DNA of 64,000 nt from Adiantum capillus-veneris. Its lineage: Eukaryota; Streptophyta; Polypodiopsida; Polypodiales; Pteridaceae. Position 1 is the first letter of the stretch. Each line of letters opens with the position of its first letter. This document shows, piece by piece, positions 8,194 through 19,763 of the stretch. The notes under the pieces were generated by a model, which did not search any database, had not been told where the DNA came from, and worked only from the letters and a program-made list of their open reading frames with translations. Location of the stretch: NCBI GenBank assembly GCA_014529385.2, contig CM043965.1, forward strand, positions 15,686,912 through 15,750,911, read 5' to 3'. A program made the position numbers and the translations under genes.

Positions 8194-10225
8194 TCAGCGC
8201 CTCCGGTTGGAAGGTTTCGGTGGTCGCTCTGCACCCTGCTCTGGTGAAGAGGAAATATCAATATAGCCAAAGCCTCTGAAATCTGCAGTATGTGCTCGAT
8301 AGACCTCATCCAGAAGATGTGGATCTATCTCAATTTGTTCCGGCCACGCAGCCTGAGGAATAAACTCCGTTGGCAAAGAGATAGATTGAGGTGGCTGTGG
8401 GAGAGGAGCAAGAGGTGTATGTAACGGATAATAGCGAGAAAGGTATCTATTAAGAGAAGACCAAAATGGAGGGCAAGGTGGTAGACTGAGAGAAAAAGAA
8501 TGAGCTAAGGTCTCCACCCAAAAACAGACCCTGTGCTGCTCCTTACAAAATCGACGAATCATTTTCTGCAAATGAGATACATGAGCCTGGGCTTCAGCAC
8601 AATCCTCTGTAGCTTGTGCCCAATCAGCAACATCAAAACCCTCGAGAACAACACTCTTACCTCTGTCCGTGTTGGATGACTCGGGTTGGTGCACCACAAC
8701 CTGCTGAGTGGGTGGCTGTGCTCTCACCTCAGCAGCCAAGCGTGTGCTCCAGCTTTGTAATTGATTATCTAAAAAAATTCGGAGGTCTTCTTGCATCTCC
8801 ACTGCCAATGCATCCAAATCATTCATGTTGATCATTACATCGCCAGGGTGCGAGGTTAAGTAAGAGGCTAGGCTATGCTGTGTTCTCAACTGAAGAAGTT
8901 CCTATTGGATAGAGGCCACAAACTCCGCATTAGCCTCTCTTAACATTTGTATTTCTGCCCCTTGCTGGCGAGTCGTGGCAGTCAGCTCTTCATTCTGAGT
9001 GGTTAACTCGGCAATGCGAGTCTGCGAAGCCGCTACCTGCGCTTCCAACTCATTGACTCGTCCCTCTGTGGCTGGGGCTAGCCAGGCCACACGAATAGAC
9101 TCTACAAGTCTGCTCAAGAATGTGCCGCATGCCTTTAACTGGTCAGTAGGGGTCGCTGCTGCCGTAGCCTCCCAGGGTAGCACTGCGGGGAGAGTACCTC
9201 CCGTCGAGGCAGGCGCATTTGTCGTACCCGAAGTTTCTGGGTGAGCGGGGACATCCGCAGTCGGAGAAGAGCTCGTCCGCAAAGGAGTAGCATTGATCAC
9301 TCTCTCCTGCATTCGGCGACGCTAGCGAGCCACCGCAGAATCTTCCAAAACAAGAGATGCAGTTTCCGGAGGTGGTGTCGAAAATTGTTGTTCCTCCTTG
9401 CCGCGCTTGCGGCTTGCTGATCCTGCACCTGCAGTGGCCATCTCTTGGGCTCCAGAGGATACCACTGCCGTCGATGGACCACGCAAATCCCCAACGCCCA
9501 CCTGCTGCTGCTGTGTTTCCCTCTCAGCCGGCACTGCCAAGCTTTGTGTTTTCGACAGCGGAGCATTAGTGCCTTGGAAAGCGATCATCTTCAAAGTGGC
9601 AGAGAGGACGCAGGGCGAGAGGAAAAACTTCTCTCAACGGGAAAATCAATGTGAGCAGTTGGCCCACCTTTGTATTGGTTGGGGTATTCCTCCCCAACTG
9701 TGCCATCACTCTTTGGCACTCCGCCAGCAGTCGTTCTCTGACCACCGCTGCCCAAGCTACTGGCCCAAAATTTGCCGAATGCAACACATTTCTTGCTTGG
9801 GTCGAAATGGTATAAGTTTTGGCATGCAACCAAATGGCCTCGAGAAACCACCTATATGCATCCTTGGTTGCTACATCTGACAATCCTAACAGTTTATACT
9901 CCCCTTTGACCTTCAAACCAAATTCTTGTTCTACATCTGCAGCAGGGATCACATGAGAGGCGCGCACCACGCCATCGTTGGGCAAATAGCAACACCTTGA
10001 AATCCTTTCTGCTGTTAACTGAATCTGCTGATTATTCAGCACCACCATATCACCAGCAGCGAGTTGCTCAATCAAACCTGCTGCCTACGGGTGAACTGGG
10101 ATCCCTTGCCAATCCAGGTTGGCGAACACACGCAGCCGTAAGTCTTGCAGCCATGCGTCCACTCGTCGAAGCGCGAGCTGCTGCACGGGAGTGAAAGGGA
10201 CACATTGCAGAAGGGAAGCTGTCAT
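8194..10225 (-). pseudogene. Extra ORF (ORF3) between integrase and 3' LTR; coiled-coil protein
   Basis: A probable start is the ATG at 10225, in the integrase frame. A stop near 10085 (TAG after IPVHP), a frame change near 9580, a TAG at 9322 and a TAG at 8902 break it; otherwise the frame is open to 8194. The N-terminal part (RVDAWLQDLRLRVFANLDW; LTAERISRCCYLPNDG; DAYRWFLEAIWLHAK) looks like a globular domain. A Ser/Thr/Pro/Ala-rich part follows, then a heptad-like coiled coil (VNELEAQVAASQTRIAELTT) and an aromatic, Pro-rich tail. It is not a canonical env: I see no clear signal peptide or paired membrane segments inside it, although a 26-residue hydrophobic run lies just upstream in the same frame. 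Its position matches ORF3 of the 19-kb element. Function unknown. Confidence 0.7.
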
Positions 10226-11484
10226 GGTGGTGATGAGATGAAGGAGCAGAGAGTAGAGCACTAAGAGTGCACCACACACAAAACAAGAGAACCACAATAA
10301 AAATCGTCTACATGCAGTAGTAACCTTTCCACAATGAGTTCCCAAAATAGGGCGATCCACTTTGTTACAACCATCATAGATCCTTCCCCGCTTTCCAAGA
10401 TTGCATGCAAAAGAATACCCAATCATGATTAGGGCGGATTCTGGCTCTTGTACCACAGAAAAGGGGCACTGAATCGTGGTAGGTGAAACATAATGGCGTA
10501 GTCTGAAACCATTGACCGGCACAGAAATAACCTCCCCCCTCAAATCCGCCAAATAAAAAGAGATGGGTCCGCACGCTTGAAAAATCCAGAATGGTCCTGA
10601 CCACCATAATTTAAGCTTCCCCGGCATCTTCCCGAGACGGGAATTGAAGACAAGGACCAGCTGTCCCCGAACAAATTGCCGTGCTTTCGGGCGATCCAGC
10701 CATTTTTTCCGCCTAGACTGCAGATCCTGCAGCACCGCAAAACTAGTCAGCCGCTCTTCATCCAATTCCTGCAAAACATCCAATCGATAAATCACAAAAT
10801 CCTCCGGAAGAAGCCGATCCACAATCAACGTCCGCATACTCGGAATCACATGCTCCACCGAAGTGATTGCCTCCATGCCAAATGCCAACTTAAAAGGGGT
10901 CAATCCTGTTGCCACTTTATAAGCTGTCTGATAGGCCCATAAGGCGGAAGGAAGTTTCATATCCCAATCCGTTCGATGCATATTCACCAACTTTGTTAAA
11001 ATCCGAATCAATTGCTTATTAGTTGATTCTGCTTGCCCATTCGCCTGAGGATAATATGGAGAAGATTTTCTATGTAATACAAAATAAAACCGTAGCATTC
11101 TCTCCATCACCTTATTCAAAAAATGACTTCCCCTGTCACTAACCAACTCAATAGGGCAGCCATATCTAGAAAAGATATCCTTATTAAGCATCTGGCCACA
11201 GAAACTGTCGTGTTATCTTGCAAAGGCCATGCCTCCACCCATTTGGTAGCGTAATCCGTGGCTGTCAAGATATACTTATTTCCTATGTGAGCTGCCACTG
11301 GTTTAAAAGGAACAACAAAATCCAAACCCCACTTTTGAAAAGGCTCCAAAGGCAGAACTGGCTGAAAAGGCATTCTGGATCGTTTGGTAGGTTGCCCCAA
11401 CAGCTGACACACATCACACTGTTGCACATAATTTCTTGCATCCTGAAACAATGTGGGCCACCATAATCCAGATTGGAGAACCTT
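10226..11484 (-). pseudogene. Integrase of the 8.5-kb gypsy element
   Basis: Residues EEVHSGIAGGHFAALITA (just upstream) and CDVCQ give the HHCC zinc module. The core has TATDYATKW (first Asp) and VSDRGSHF (second Asp). PQANGQAEST supplies the Glu, and a C-terminal DNA-binding region (GKLKLWWSGPFWI) follows. No chromodomain is visible. A TGA splits the zinc module near 11485 and there is a frame change near 11190. After the integrase tail the frame continues through a strongly hydrophobic stretch (FLLWFSCFVCGALLVLYS, about 10300-10230) into ORF3. Confidence 0.85.
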
Positions 11485-13218
11485 TCAAGCTGTGATTAAT
11501 GCTGCAAAGTGACCTCCCGCAATACCACTATGGACTTCCTCTAATACTGCTTCCTGCTCCTGTGGTAGCACACATCGGAGTAACACCTCTACCACTATAC
11601 GATAATAGAGCTTCCCCAAAATAATCTCAAAATTCCGGCTTCTGAGAGACATACGTTTCCTCTGAGGGCTGGACAAGAAAGAAGGCATTTCGCCGCTGTC
11701 AAGAAAGTGAAACATCTCCTCATACCATGTCCATGGAATGCTAGGAATAACCCTCGCCTGTTGCAGGACTGTGATATCCTCTACAGCTACTCCTGTTAGA
11801 AACAAAGACGCATCCGGAAATTCATCAGCTACACCCGTCGGCTGCTCTCCGGAATCTAACCTAGATAGGTAGTCAGCCACCGCATGCTGGGCCCCTGGCC
11901 GATGTATGACCTCAAAGTCAAATTCCTGCAGCAAAAGCACCCATCTGGCCAATCTTCCCGTCAAATTCTGTTGCCTTATCAGGTATAAAAGAGCCAAATG
12001 GTCCACATGGAAGAAAAAACGTCGGCCCAACAGATAGTGTCGGAATTGCTTCACTAAATAAATCATCCCTAAACATTCCCTTTTAGTTACGGAGTAATTT
12101 CTTTCTGCGGATGATAATCGTCTGCTGGCATAATAGACAGGTCGGAGCCATCCTTGACTTTGTTCCTACATTAGCACACTGCCAATATCTCGATCCGAAG
12201 CATCCACGAACACATGAAAATCCTCACCCCAATTTGGTGCCAACATAATCGGAGCTTTGGATAGCTGCAGTTTTAATCTTCGAAAAGCCAAATCACATTC
12301 CTGTGTCCATTCAAAATCTATAGCATGCACCACCTGAGTAATCGGGATTGCCCAATGCGCGACAAACCGTAAATGCCTCCCATGCCATCAGGCTTGACCC
12401 AGGAAGATCTGACATTGCTTCTGGTTCCGCGATGCAGGTGCTTCCGTAATTGCGGCAATTTTATCCGGATCCACAGAAATACCATCTTCAGAAATGATAT
12501 GACCCAGTAACCTGCCACTGCGGATAACAAATGCACACTTTAGAGGATTCAAACTGAATTTCACCTCTTTGCATTTCATAAAGCATAACCGTAATTGTTT
12601 CAAATGCTCCAATTGTGCTCCGAAAACACTGAGATCATCCAGAAAAATCTTCATAAAATCCGTCAAATAAGGCCCAAAGACTTGAAACATATCCCTTTGA
12701 AAAGTGGAAGGTGCATTCCGCAATCCAAACCACATTACTGTACAAGCAAATACTCCCCATGCGGTAATAAAAGCTGTTTTTGGGTGATCCCGCAATGCCA
12801 TTCGGATTTGATTATATCCAATAAATCCATCCAAAAAAGTATACATCTCATGTCGTGCTACATCATCCAAAATGGAATCCAAAAACGGAAGAGGAAAAGG
12901 ATCTAGAACAGTAGCTGCATTCAATTTCCGGAAATCCACACAAATTCGGCTTTGCTTATTTTTCTTTTGTACGACCACAATTGGAGAAATCCACTCCGGA
13001 TTATCAATAGGGGTAATAAAACCTACTTCCAATAGGCGATCAATTTCTATCTTAACTTGCTTTGCCACATTCGGATTCATCCTGTATGAGTGTTGCTTCA
13101 CTGGCACCGCATCCGGTTTCAGATTGATCGTGTGCTGATAAAACTTAGGATCCAATCCCTGCATATCTGCATATTCCCATGCGAAAACATCCTTAACCTC
13201 TGTCAGTAACTTGATCAA
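11485..13218 (-). pseudogene. Reverse transcriptase and RNase H of the 8.5-kb element
   Basis: The RT opens with DVFAWEYADMQGLDP and continues through WISPIVVVQKKN, ICVDFRKLNAAT, FLDGFIGYNQI and WFGLRNAPSTFQ. The catalytic box reads FLDD in place of YMDD. After a TGA near 12388 the frame continues through the connection region (VHAIDFEWTQECDLAF) and RNase H (VFVDASDRDIGSVLM, YYASRRLSSAERNYS, HVDHLALLYL). A TAG replaces the expected Gln after SVLM. One frame runs through the whole stretch, so point mutations rather than indels disabled it. Confidence 0.88.
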
Positions 13219-13263
13219 ATCATCTCTAAAACTTGCTTCCAGCTGCTTATTAATGTATATGGG

Positions 13264-14544
13264 CTATGACTCCGCTTGCTCCCCAAGAAAAACCTTCTCT
13301 AATTCATCTTCCTTAACCCTTGTAATTTTTCCCATTTGCGCCTCAAACGCTCGTTCTTGCTGACTCACGTCCTCCAATGATTCAGGACTCGGAAGCACCT
13401 GTTGTTGCTCCCCCATTCCTCCTAGAGTTCCTGAAACCCCCACCAAATTCCCTTTCGGAATCAGAGAAATATCCGCAAGGTATAGAGAAACCAAATCCGG
13501 ATTAGCTTTGAGAAATTGTTCCTCTTCATCCTCTTCTAATCCTTCCACCATATTAACTGTCTCAGCTATCACCGGCCATGCTGCCTGAACTGGTTGTCGG
13601 CATGTTCCCAGCATCACACGCACTTTTCTTTTACCCTCCTTTATTGTAAGCATATTTTCTTCCCAATTATGCTTTACCCTCGCTTGTCGTAACCAGGGTC
13701 TTCCCAAGATAATGTGATAATCCTGATTATGATATTCAATATTCAAGACTACTAAGGAAACAACAAAGGATAAGCCCGCCACATCCAAAACAATGCCGCG
13801 AAGTAAACCCACTGGTTGCACTCTTCTCTAATCTACCATGCGTACTACAAAGGGTGCAGACTCCCAATCACTGAGACCAAAACGTTCACACGCTGCTTGG
13901 GTGATAATGTTTAACCCCGCTCCTCCATCCAAGAGTACCTTATCAATGTATGTGCCATGGTATCGAACTGAAAGCTCCGGAATGCGGGTATCCGTGATCC
14001 TATTCGCCGACAACGGGGCTGAATCATCATCCTTGCTTTCAACCTTCCCAATCGCGACTTCTCGCAACTCAGTGGCCGATTGTCGCAGCAATGCATTATG
14101 AAAATTCGGGACTAATTTCAGCAATGAACCCAGAGGTACTTGAATTGGTGCCATGAGAACCTCTTTCCAAACGGAATCCCACTCCTCCTGTACTTTAATA
14201 TCATCCTTATTTCCAGCTTTCCCTTCCTTTATTTTCAGACCCACAGTCGATGTCAATGGTCTTGCTGTCTTCACTGATGGTGCGGATTGTGGCAACCAGG
14301 ACACGGTCTTTTTCCGTACTTCTTCTTGAACCGTCCAATCCGGAATTTTCACATCGGGAGTTGGAACCACACTTTTACCTGATCTCGTGATTAATGAAAC
14401 CACTGGGTCAGACTCCTCCAGTCCTTCAATCTGAACCATAGCCACACTAGGCTGTTTCCCTGCAGTGCGTTCCGCGACCTCGTCCTCCCCCTTGACCCTG
14501 TACTCCTGCTTGACCTTGCACAGGTGTCTCAAATGTATGAGCAT
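13264..14544 (-). pseudogene. Retropepsin protease region of the 8.5-kb element
   Basis: The aspartic-protease motif is VLLDGGAGLNII (DGGA instead of the usual DTGA/DSGA), and the second conserved box is IILGRPWLRQ. A TAG after RMVD (13828) splits them in one frame. An acidic spacer leads to the RT frame; another TAG at 13264 separates the two. This part is in a different frame from gag, overlapping it over 14447-14544. Confidence 0.8.
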
Positions 14545-15835
14545 GAGCCATCGCCACAGCAGGCTCTTGTCCCTGTCCTATCTGTGGTTGTTGCCAGGTA
14601 GAAGAGTCCCCTCGACTCCGACGACCCCGGCCATTGAAATAACATTCCACTGTATTATGAGTATTGGTCGTGCAAATCGCACACCACTTCTGATTCATTG
14701 CACATTCCTGAGCAGCATGGCCCAGATTCCAAAATTGGGTACACCATATTTTCTTCAGACTTTTAGCCACTGCAGCCGATTCCGTCGATCCGGATGATAC
14801 ACTTTTCCCGTGACGCTGGGATTTTTTTCGCGGTTTCTCCTCCGATTCTTTTCTCGAATCGCTGTTGCCTGAGTCCGAGGAATCGGATACTGCGGATTCC
14901 GACTCCGAACTATCACTGCCACTGTCCTGTGACTTCCGATGAGATTTCTTCTTGTCTTTATTCTTTGACTTCTTTGGATATTCTGTATCCTCTAAAGCCT
15001 CTCCTGCTACTACAGCCCTAGCAATTACAGTATCCAGTGGAGTAGTTACCTTATCCACTGTTGCCATATCCGTTCTAAGATCCTTGTTGAGCCCCCACAA
15101 AAAATAATCATTCAGCACTTCGGTTGCCGGCCTTTGTGCCTGAGGTACCCTCTGCAAAAGCATCCGAAATTTTGCAGCGTAATCCTCCACTGGCAATGAC
15201 TTCTGCCGTAGCGTTCAAAGCTTCTCCAAATGTTGAGGGACTGTCTTTTCCATTCGAAACCTTTGTAGAAACGCTATGGATCCGTCGGCATACGTCTGGA
15301 AATGGTCATCAGGATATTCGAACAACCATTTCGCAGCTTTCCCTGAGAGTGTAGATTCAAACACTGATTTTTGATGGAGAGGAATCACCACCCCAGGATG
15401 ATTCAATCCATAAGCTTTATTGAATTGGCACAAATGTGCATCAGGGTCTTCACTCGAAAGACCTCGAAATCGACTATACTTAATCTGAGGATGAGCCATC
15501 ACCCCTTGCCCAACTGTTCCTCCTCCTCCCGGGAAAAGCTGACGAGCACTAGGAGTTGGAGACAGTGGCGGAGATACCCCCGGACTGCTTACCGGAGACG
15601 GTGGTGGAGCAACCTGTGTGGGTGAGGGTGAACGTACGACAGGAGGACATGACTGACTGCACGGAGTACATCTCGCTCGCCGCAACCGCCTACCCTGCAC
15701 CGATCTTGGTGATGGAGATACAGATTCCTCAATCTGTGGTGAAGAAAAAACAAATTCATCTGAACCGCCTCTCCTCCGTCGTCTTCCTAGAATTGGAACC
15801 ACAGGGTCAGGCGGACCCTGCGACCTAGTGCGCAT
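14447..15835 (-). pseudogene. Gag of the 8.5-kb element
   Basis: The ATG at 15835 lies only about 27 bp from the primer-binding site. A Pro/Ser/Arg-rich N-terminus leads to the gag core (FRGLSSEDPDAHLCQFNKAY; SGKAAKWLFEYPDDHF; FLQRFR). A TGA at 15215 interrupts it, after which the frame continues (YAAKFRMLLQRVP; LNDYFLWGLNKDLRT). A long Ser/Lys-rich stretch then leads to two Cys/His clusters (CTQFWNLGHAAQEC and CAICTTNTHNTVEC), the nucleocapsid-like zinc knuckles, and a Gly/Gln-rich end. Confidence 0.85.
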
Positions 15836-15861
15836 GCATATTCATCGCAGGCTGTCCATCA

Positions 15862-15879
15862 CGCATCGTGGTCACCAGA
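15862..15879 (-). other. Primer-binding site of the 8.5-kb element
   Basis: On the minus strand the sequence right after the 5' LTR is TCTGGTGACCACGATGCG; TGGTGACCACGATGCG should pair with the 3' end of a tRNA. I could not assign the tRNA. Confidence 0.6.
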
Positions 15880-16272
15880 TGTAATGGCCATTGCCCACAC
15901 AGGAGCAATAGGCATTACGGGAATGATTACCCGCAACTACATTATATGAACATCAACATATAGAATGACAAGAGAAGGAAGTACACAGTACACATGCCTA
16001 GAACACCTCTTGCTTCATTCATGTATATCCCAGACTGAGAGTTACAACAGTAGATGCCCTGAATATCATAGAGATTGGTTAAGTTACATCAAAAGACAAG
16101 TATATCCCTCCATATACAACCGCTACTCCAGCGCAGATCGCGAACGGTGCACACACCCTTGTCCCATGATATCCCGTGAAGAACTGCCGCTACGGCCGCC
16201 GCATACCGCATACCTCCTGATCTGCAGTGTTCAGACCTCCACAGGACTGCATGTGCGGCTAATGCCGTAACA
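15880..16272 (-). repeat. 5' LTR of the 8.5-kb gypsy element
   Basis: 393 bp, same ends as the LTR at 7759-8159, followed by the target duplication TGCTC (16273-16277). The main length difference is a missing 8-9 bp near the right end (GGACCGCAGGACCG versus GGACTG). Confidence 0.92.
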
Positions 16273-16865
16273 TGCTCATCAATCAAATTATGGATGTACC
16301 GAACGTAAGTAATCTGCTCTTTTATTATTTGCTGCAACGTATGTATGAAGAAACAAATGTCTATATCACGCTTCTACAGGAACTTCGATTACATAACTAC
16401 ACCCCCAAGGATGTGCGACATTTTTCTGTAATGACCATCCAGCATGTTATAATCTCGGTAAATAGACGCACAAGAGAGGAAGCGGCAAGAGCTCGGGAGT
16501 TCGCAGAGGCTCGCATTAATGAAATAACGCAACGCCACAATCAGACTCAAGAAGAAGTTCGAAATATGTAAGAAGCAATAAATCAATATTATGCGGACGC
16601 CGTAGAAGTAGAGGAATGGGCTACATGTTGATGGCAAGAGCAAGAACAACGAGAAGCTTCACAGATGCAAGAAGCATGGGAAGCCATGGAAGAGGCCCAT
16701 GATTTTGAGCAACGCGAAAGAATGCCCGAGACCAGCGTCCCCAGAGGCAGAGGTAGCAGCAACCGGAGCAGAGGACAAGGGAGCAACCGGAGTAGAGGAT
16801 AGGGACGAGTGGCACAAACCGGGGGAGAGGACAGTAGCAGGGAAAGGGAGCAATTTACTTGTATA
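16273..16865 (+). pseudogene. Ulp1-like gene, right part after the gypsy insertion
   Basis: The Cys exon resumes after the target duplication (LINQIMDVPN) and ends at a GTAAGT donor near 16307. An acceptor at ...CTACAG (about 16380) opens the last exon: LHNYTPKDVRHFSVMTIQHVI, then a charged helical stretch (EEAARAREFAEARINEI) and an RGRGSSNRSRG repeat tail. The visible stops are TAA at 16569, TGA near 16631 and TAG near 16799; the TAG falls where the neighbouring repeat unit has a Gln codon. Removing the gypsy element would leave an uninterrupted exon, which proves that the two halves were one gene. Confidence 0.75.
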
Positions 16866-17099
16866 AATCTTGACAGAAAAAATATGTAAAGTTTTGTAAC
16901 ATTGAAAATGTACATTTTTGAAACATTGTTTGACCACCAAAAAATGTCTCTACATTAGTCAGTTTGAAGAGTACATCATGGTTTGCATGGCATCAAAGCT
17001 CTTTGCGTGCACAAGGTATGTGACCTAGCTTTCGGTGGAAGCAATTAAGTGAAGTGTATTTGTTAGTGACTCCTTGCATAATGTTGTTTTATCCTTGCG

Positions 17100-18345
17100 C
17101 CTTGGAATCTGAAAAGAAGAAAAAGTTAGATTCTGTCTTAATGTATTAAAGACAATCAAAATTTATCGATTTAGTAAGCACCTTTCTATTGTTGAGACTG
17201 AATGCATACAATTCCGGCAAAAGTGGAAGTTCTTCACATGTAAGATCTATCCTAAGCCGTGCAAGAGTTGTGCTTGACATTGTCTCCATCACAGTAAGTA
17301 GGCTATCTCGAAAGTAGAGCTCCATTGATCAAGGTTTGTTCTCGAGGCTGTTCTCTGTATCTTGGTCGAGTGGAATAAGTTGCCCACTAAGAAGATGATA
17401 TCTAATATAGTAAAACGATACTAAGAAATTTTGAGAGCTTATAATGAACTTGCAAATTATGGACTTCTTTTGCAAAATACAAATTTTGTTCTGTGATTGT
17501 TTCCTATCCCAATTATCATCTAAAAAGTCCAAATAGCTCTCAGACTTGGAAATGAACATTGTTGCGGTAGTTCTTATTTGCTCATCAGAGAAAAAATCTA
17601 CAAACACTTCAAGAGGTATAAATAGTGCGAGCCGAACTATTTTTGTGGCAATTGAATACTTGAGGGACTTTTATATCCTGAAACAACTTATTCCTAAAGC
17701 TCTCACTAGTTTGCGAAGCAGGCAAGGACCAATCCTTGCTGTCAAAGGATGGAAGTAACAAAGAAGCTACACGACCCCAACCAATGGAAGTTCTCGGTTC
17801 CACATATGGCATATCATAAAAGAAAATTCCATTATCTGTAAGTTCATTGTGTTGTCTTCCTCGGTACATTTGCTCACCAATAAACGCATGGAAAGCATCA
17901 AAAATCCCAACTATGCTCTCAATTGGTTGCCAATCTGTCCTATTCGATGGATAAATATCTGAAACATACCAAAGATGATATCCACCACTTAATATTTGAA
18001 TATAATCATGCACTAAGCGAGATGCTAAAATAACTTACAGTTGGGTCGATGCCTTGGAAAACTTGGAGGAGATGTTTGCAACCTTAACTCTTCATGCTAG
18101 AAAACATGTTGTATGAGGACCTCTTTCACCCGCTTGCTTTGTGCACACACTTTAAACTCTTTAACTTGACCCTTGAAAGCCTCCACGAAATCATTGTGTT
18201 GCCTCCTCTTCCTCCTCCTAGTTTGCAGTAGAACCCAACTTCCGATAGTTATTCGAGATGGAATCCATGCTTGATCGTCTGTAGTATAACTGTTAAAAAT
18301 GCTAACAGAGTCAATGGTAGTGCTAGGCCTTCGAGAAGTAGACAT
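17100..18345 (-). pseudogene. Decayed multi-exon gene, not recognised
   Basis: An exon from an ATG at 18345 (MSTSRRPSTTIDSVSIFN...) runs to a GTAAGT donor at 18038, with one TAG near 18097. An acceptor at 17959 opens a conserved-looking exon (YPSNRTDWQPIESIVGIFDA; IFFYDMPYVEPRTSIGWGRV), and the codon phase is kept across the junction. A frame change near 17665 leads to IPLEVFVDFFSDEQIRTTA. A later exon reads MELYFRDSLLTVMETMSS...LARLRIDLTCEELPLLPELYAF, followed by a splice-like junction and a short end. The composition and motif-rich text are unlike the transposon proteins around it, so it may be a host nuclear gene or a captured fragment of one. I cannot name it. Confidence 0.5.
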
Positions 18346-19763
18346 GGTGTGCAGTAGAATGAATACACAGAAAGGTTAGCGCAAATATGAAAAAGGGAAG
18401 AAGTTTTGAGAGGGAAGTAGAGCTACTCAAAGTCATATTTGGGCGGGAACAAAGATACTAGATAGAGTCTTCAATGAAAGTTTTGAAATTCCTCAGTACA
18501 GAGTTAGTACGACCTACAACATTTATGCCTTGAAAGCGTGAAATTGTGCAATTTGATGAACCAAAATAATATTTCCTCCCTTTTTTAAAAGAGCTTGACT
18601 CCAAAATGTCGATTTTCAACGTAACGTTAGCCTCTTCCTCATTGGTCGAGCGCCACTCTCTCTCTAGAACGGAAAGGCCCAAAAGTGAGTCCAGCTTTCT
18701 CCTAATGCGAAAAGCATATCAACTGATAAATTTGGATACACAACATGACTATGAGATGGCACATACATAGTTATGAGTATGTATAAGAATATGTTTTATC
18801 AAACAACGTTTATTAAGTGCGAAGAGTATAAAACATCCAAGAAATAATACTATTAAGAAGAAGTAACATACGGAATTTAAAAATATTTAGGTACTGGCAT
18901 CCTAATTGCAATATATGGCCACTTGATCTGTGGTCCCTTGGAAAGGATGTTTCGGTGATCCAAAGCTCTCCCACTACCTTCTCACGTGATTTAATTGCTC
19001 TAGAGCTGGTTGTCTCTTTAACACACATTGTTTTTATATATTTTCCATTCAAGTGATCTTAACACAAGATTGTGGTGGACAATCATACATAAATCTTGCC
19101 AAAGGTTTTTTCTAAATTGATTTTTGTGCTACAACATGAGGATCATATATGCTTGTGAAGATCTTTGCAGCCATGATTTAGTGTTGATCCCCAAGAATTT
19201 AATATCTACATGTGTTAAGATTTTTCTTCTTAATTCTTTCAATGTAATTGGTTTCTTTTTCTTTGAATTGTATGGCACAAGGTCTACTGCAAAAGAGCAT
19301 GGCTTTTACATTGTTCCAAACTCTTCTACTAGCTCGATCACTACATTCTGTGAAAAAGGTTTTCAATTATAAGTATCACGTGTCAAATCACATATAATGC
19401 AACTAGATATCATCTTGGCATCTAAAAGCCCCAATGGACAATACTTCTCATATTTAAACAGTCTAGCTAACCCAAAATGACTTCTACCGTCAAAAATCTT
19501 ATTGATTTTTTGCATGTAAATATTAAGTGAGGCATTGAGAATAGTTTATAAAATGCATTCTTGGTATGCAGCATAGAAAAGATAATCTTTATTTTCCATT
19601 ATCAAAGTTCAAAGCATCCCCTTCTTCTTGAACAATGTCATACTCTAAGGCACAATCACTATTACTAACTATTGCATTGAGTGATGTTGCCTAGAAGGGG
19701 ATCCTCCATCAACTTAATATGGACTCATCTTTGCCTTATTTGGAGAGCCTTTTAGTGAGGAAA
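18346..19763. other. AT-rich intergenic stretch, no gene seen
   Basis: Only short unsupported frames (a 74-residue one at 18458-18682 and a 79-residue one at 18813-19052, both minus). I find no motif, repeat boundary or RNA gene. Confidence 0.4.

Larger units (their letters stand above)
7759..16272 (-). mobile_element. Complete Ty3/gypsy LTR retrotransposon (8.5 kb), degenerate
   Basis: LTRs of 401 bp (7759-8159) and 393 bp (15880-16272) begin TGTAATGGC and end GCC(A/G)TAACA. The 5-bp direct repeat TGCTC lies at 7754-7758 and 16273-16277, so both ends are exact. Coding order on the minus strand is gag, protease, RT, RNase H, integrase and then an extra ORF before the 3' LTR (left). The LTRs differ by roughly 4-5%, mostly transitions. 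Each protein frame has stops, nearly all of the CAG-to-TAG or CGA-to-TGA kind. It sits inside an exon of the Ulp1-like gene. Confidence 0.95.

Noticed and set aside
9398-9880. 160-residue plus-strand ORF inside the 8.5-kb element
   Set aside because: Antisense to ORF3 coding sequence, with no motif and no start context.
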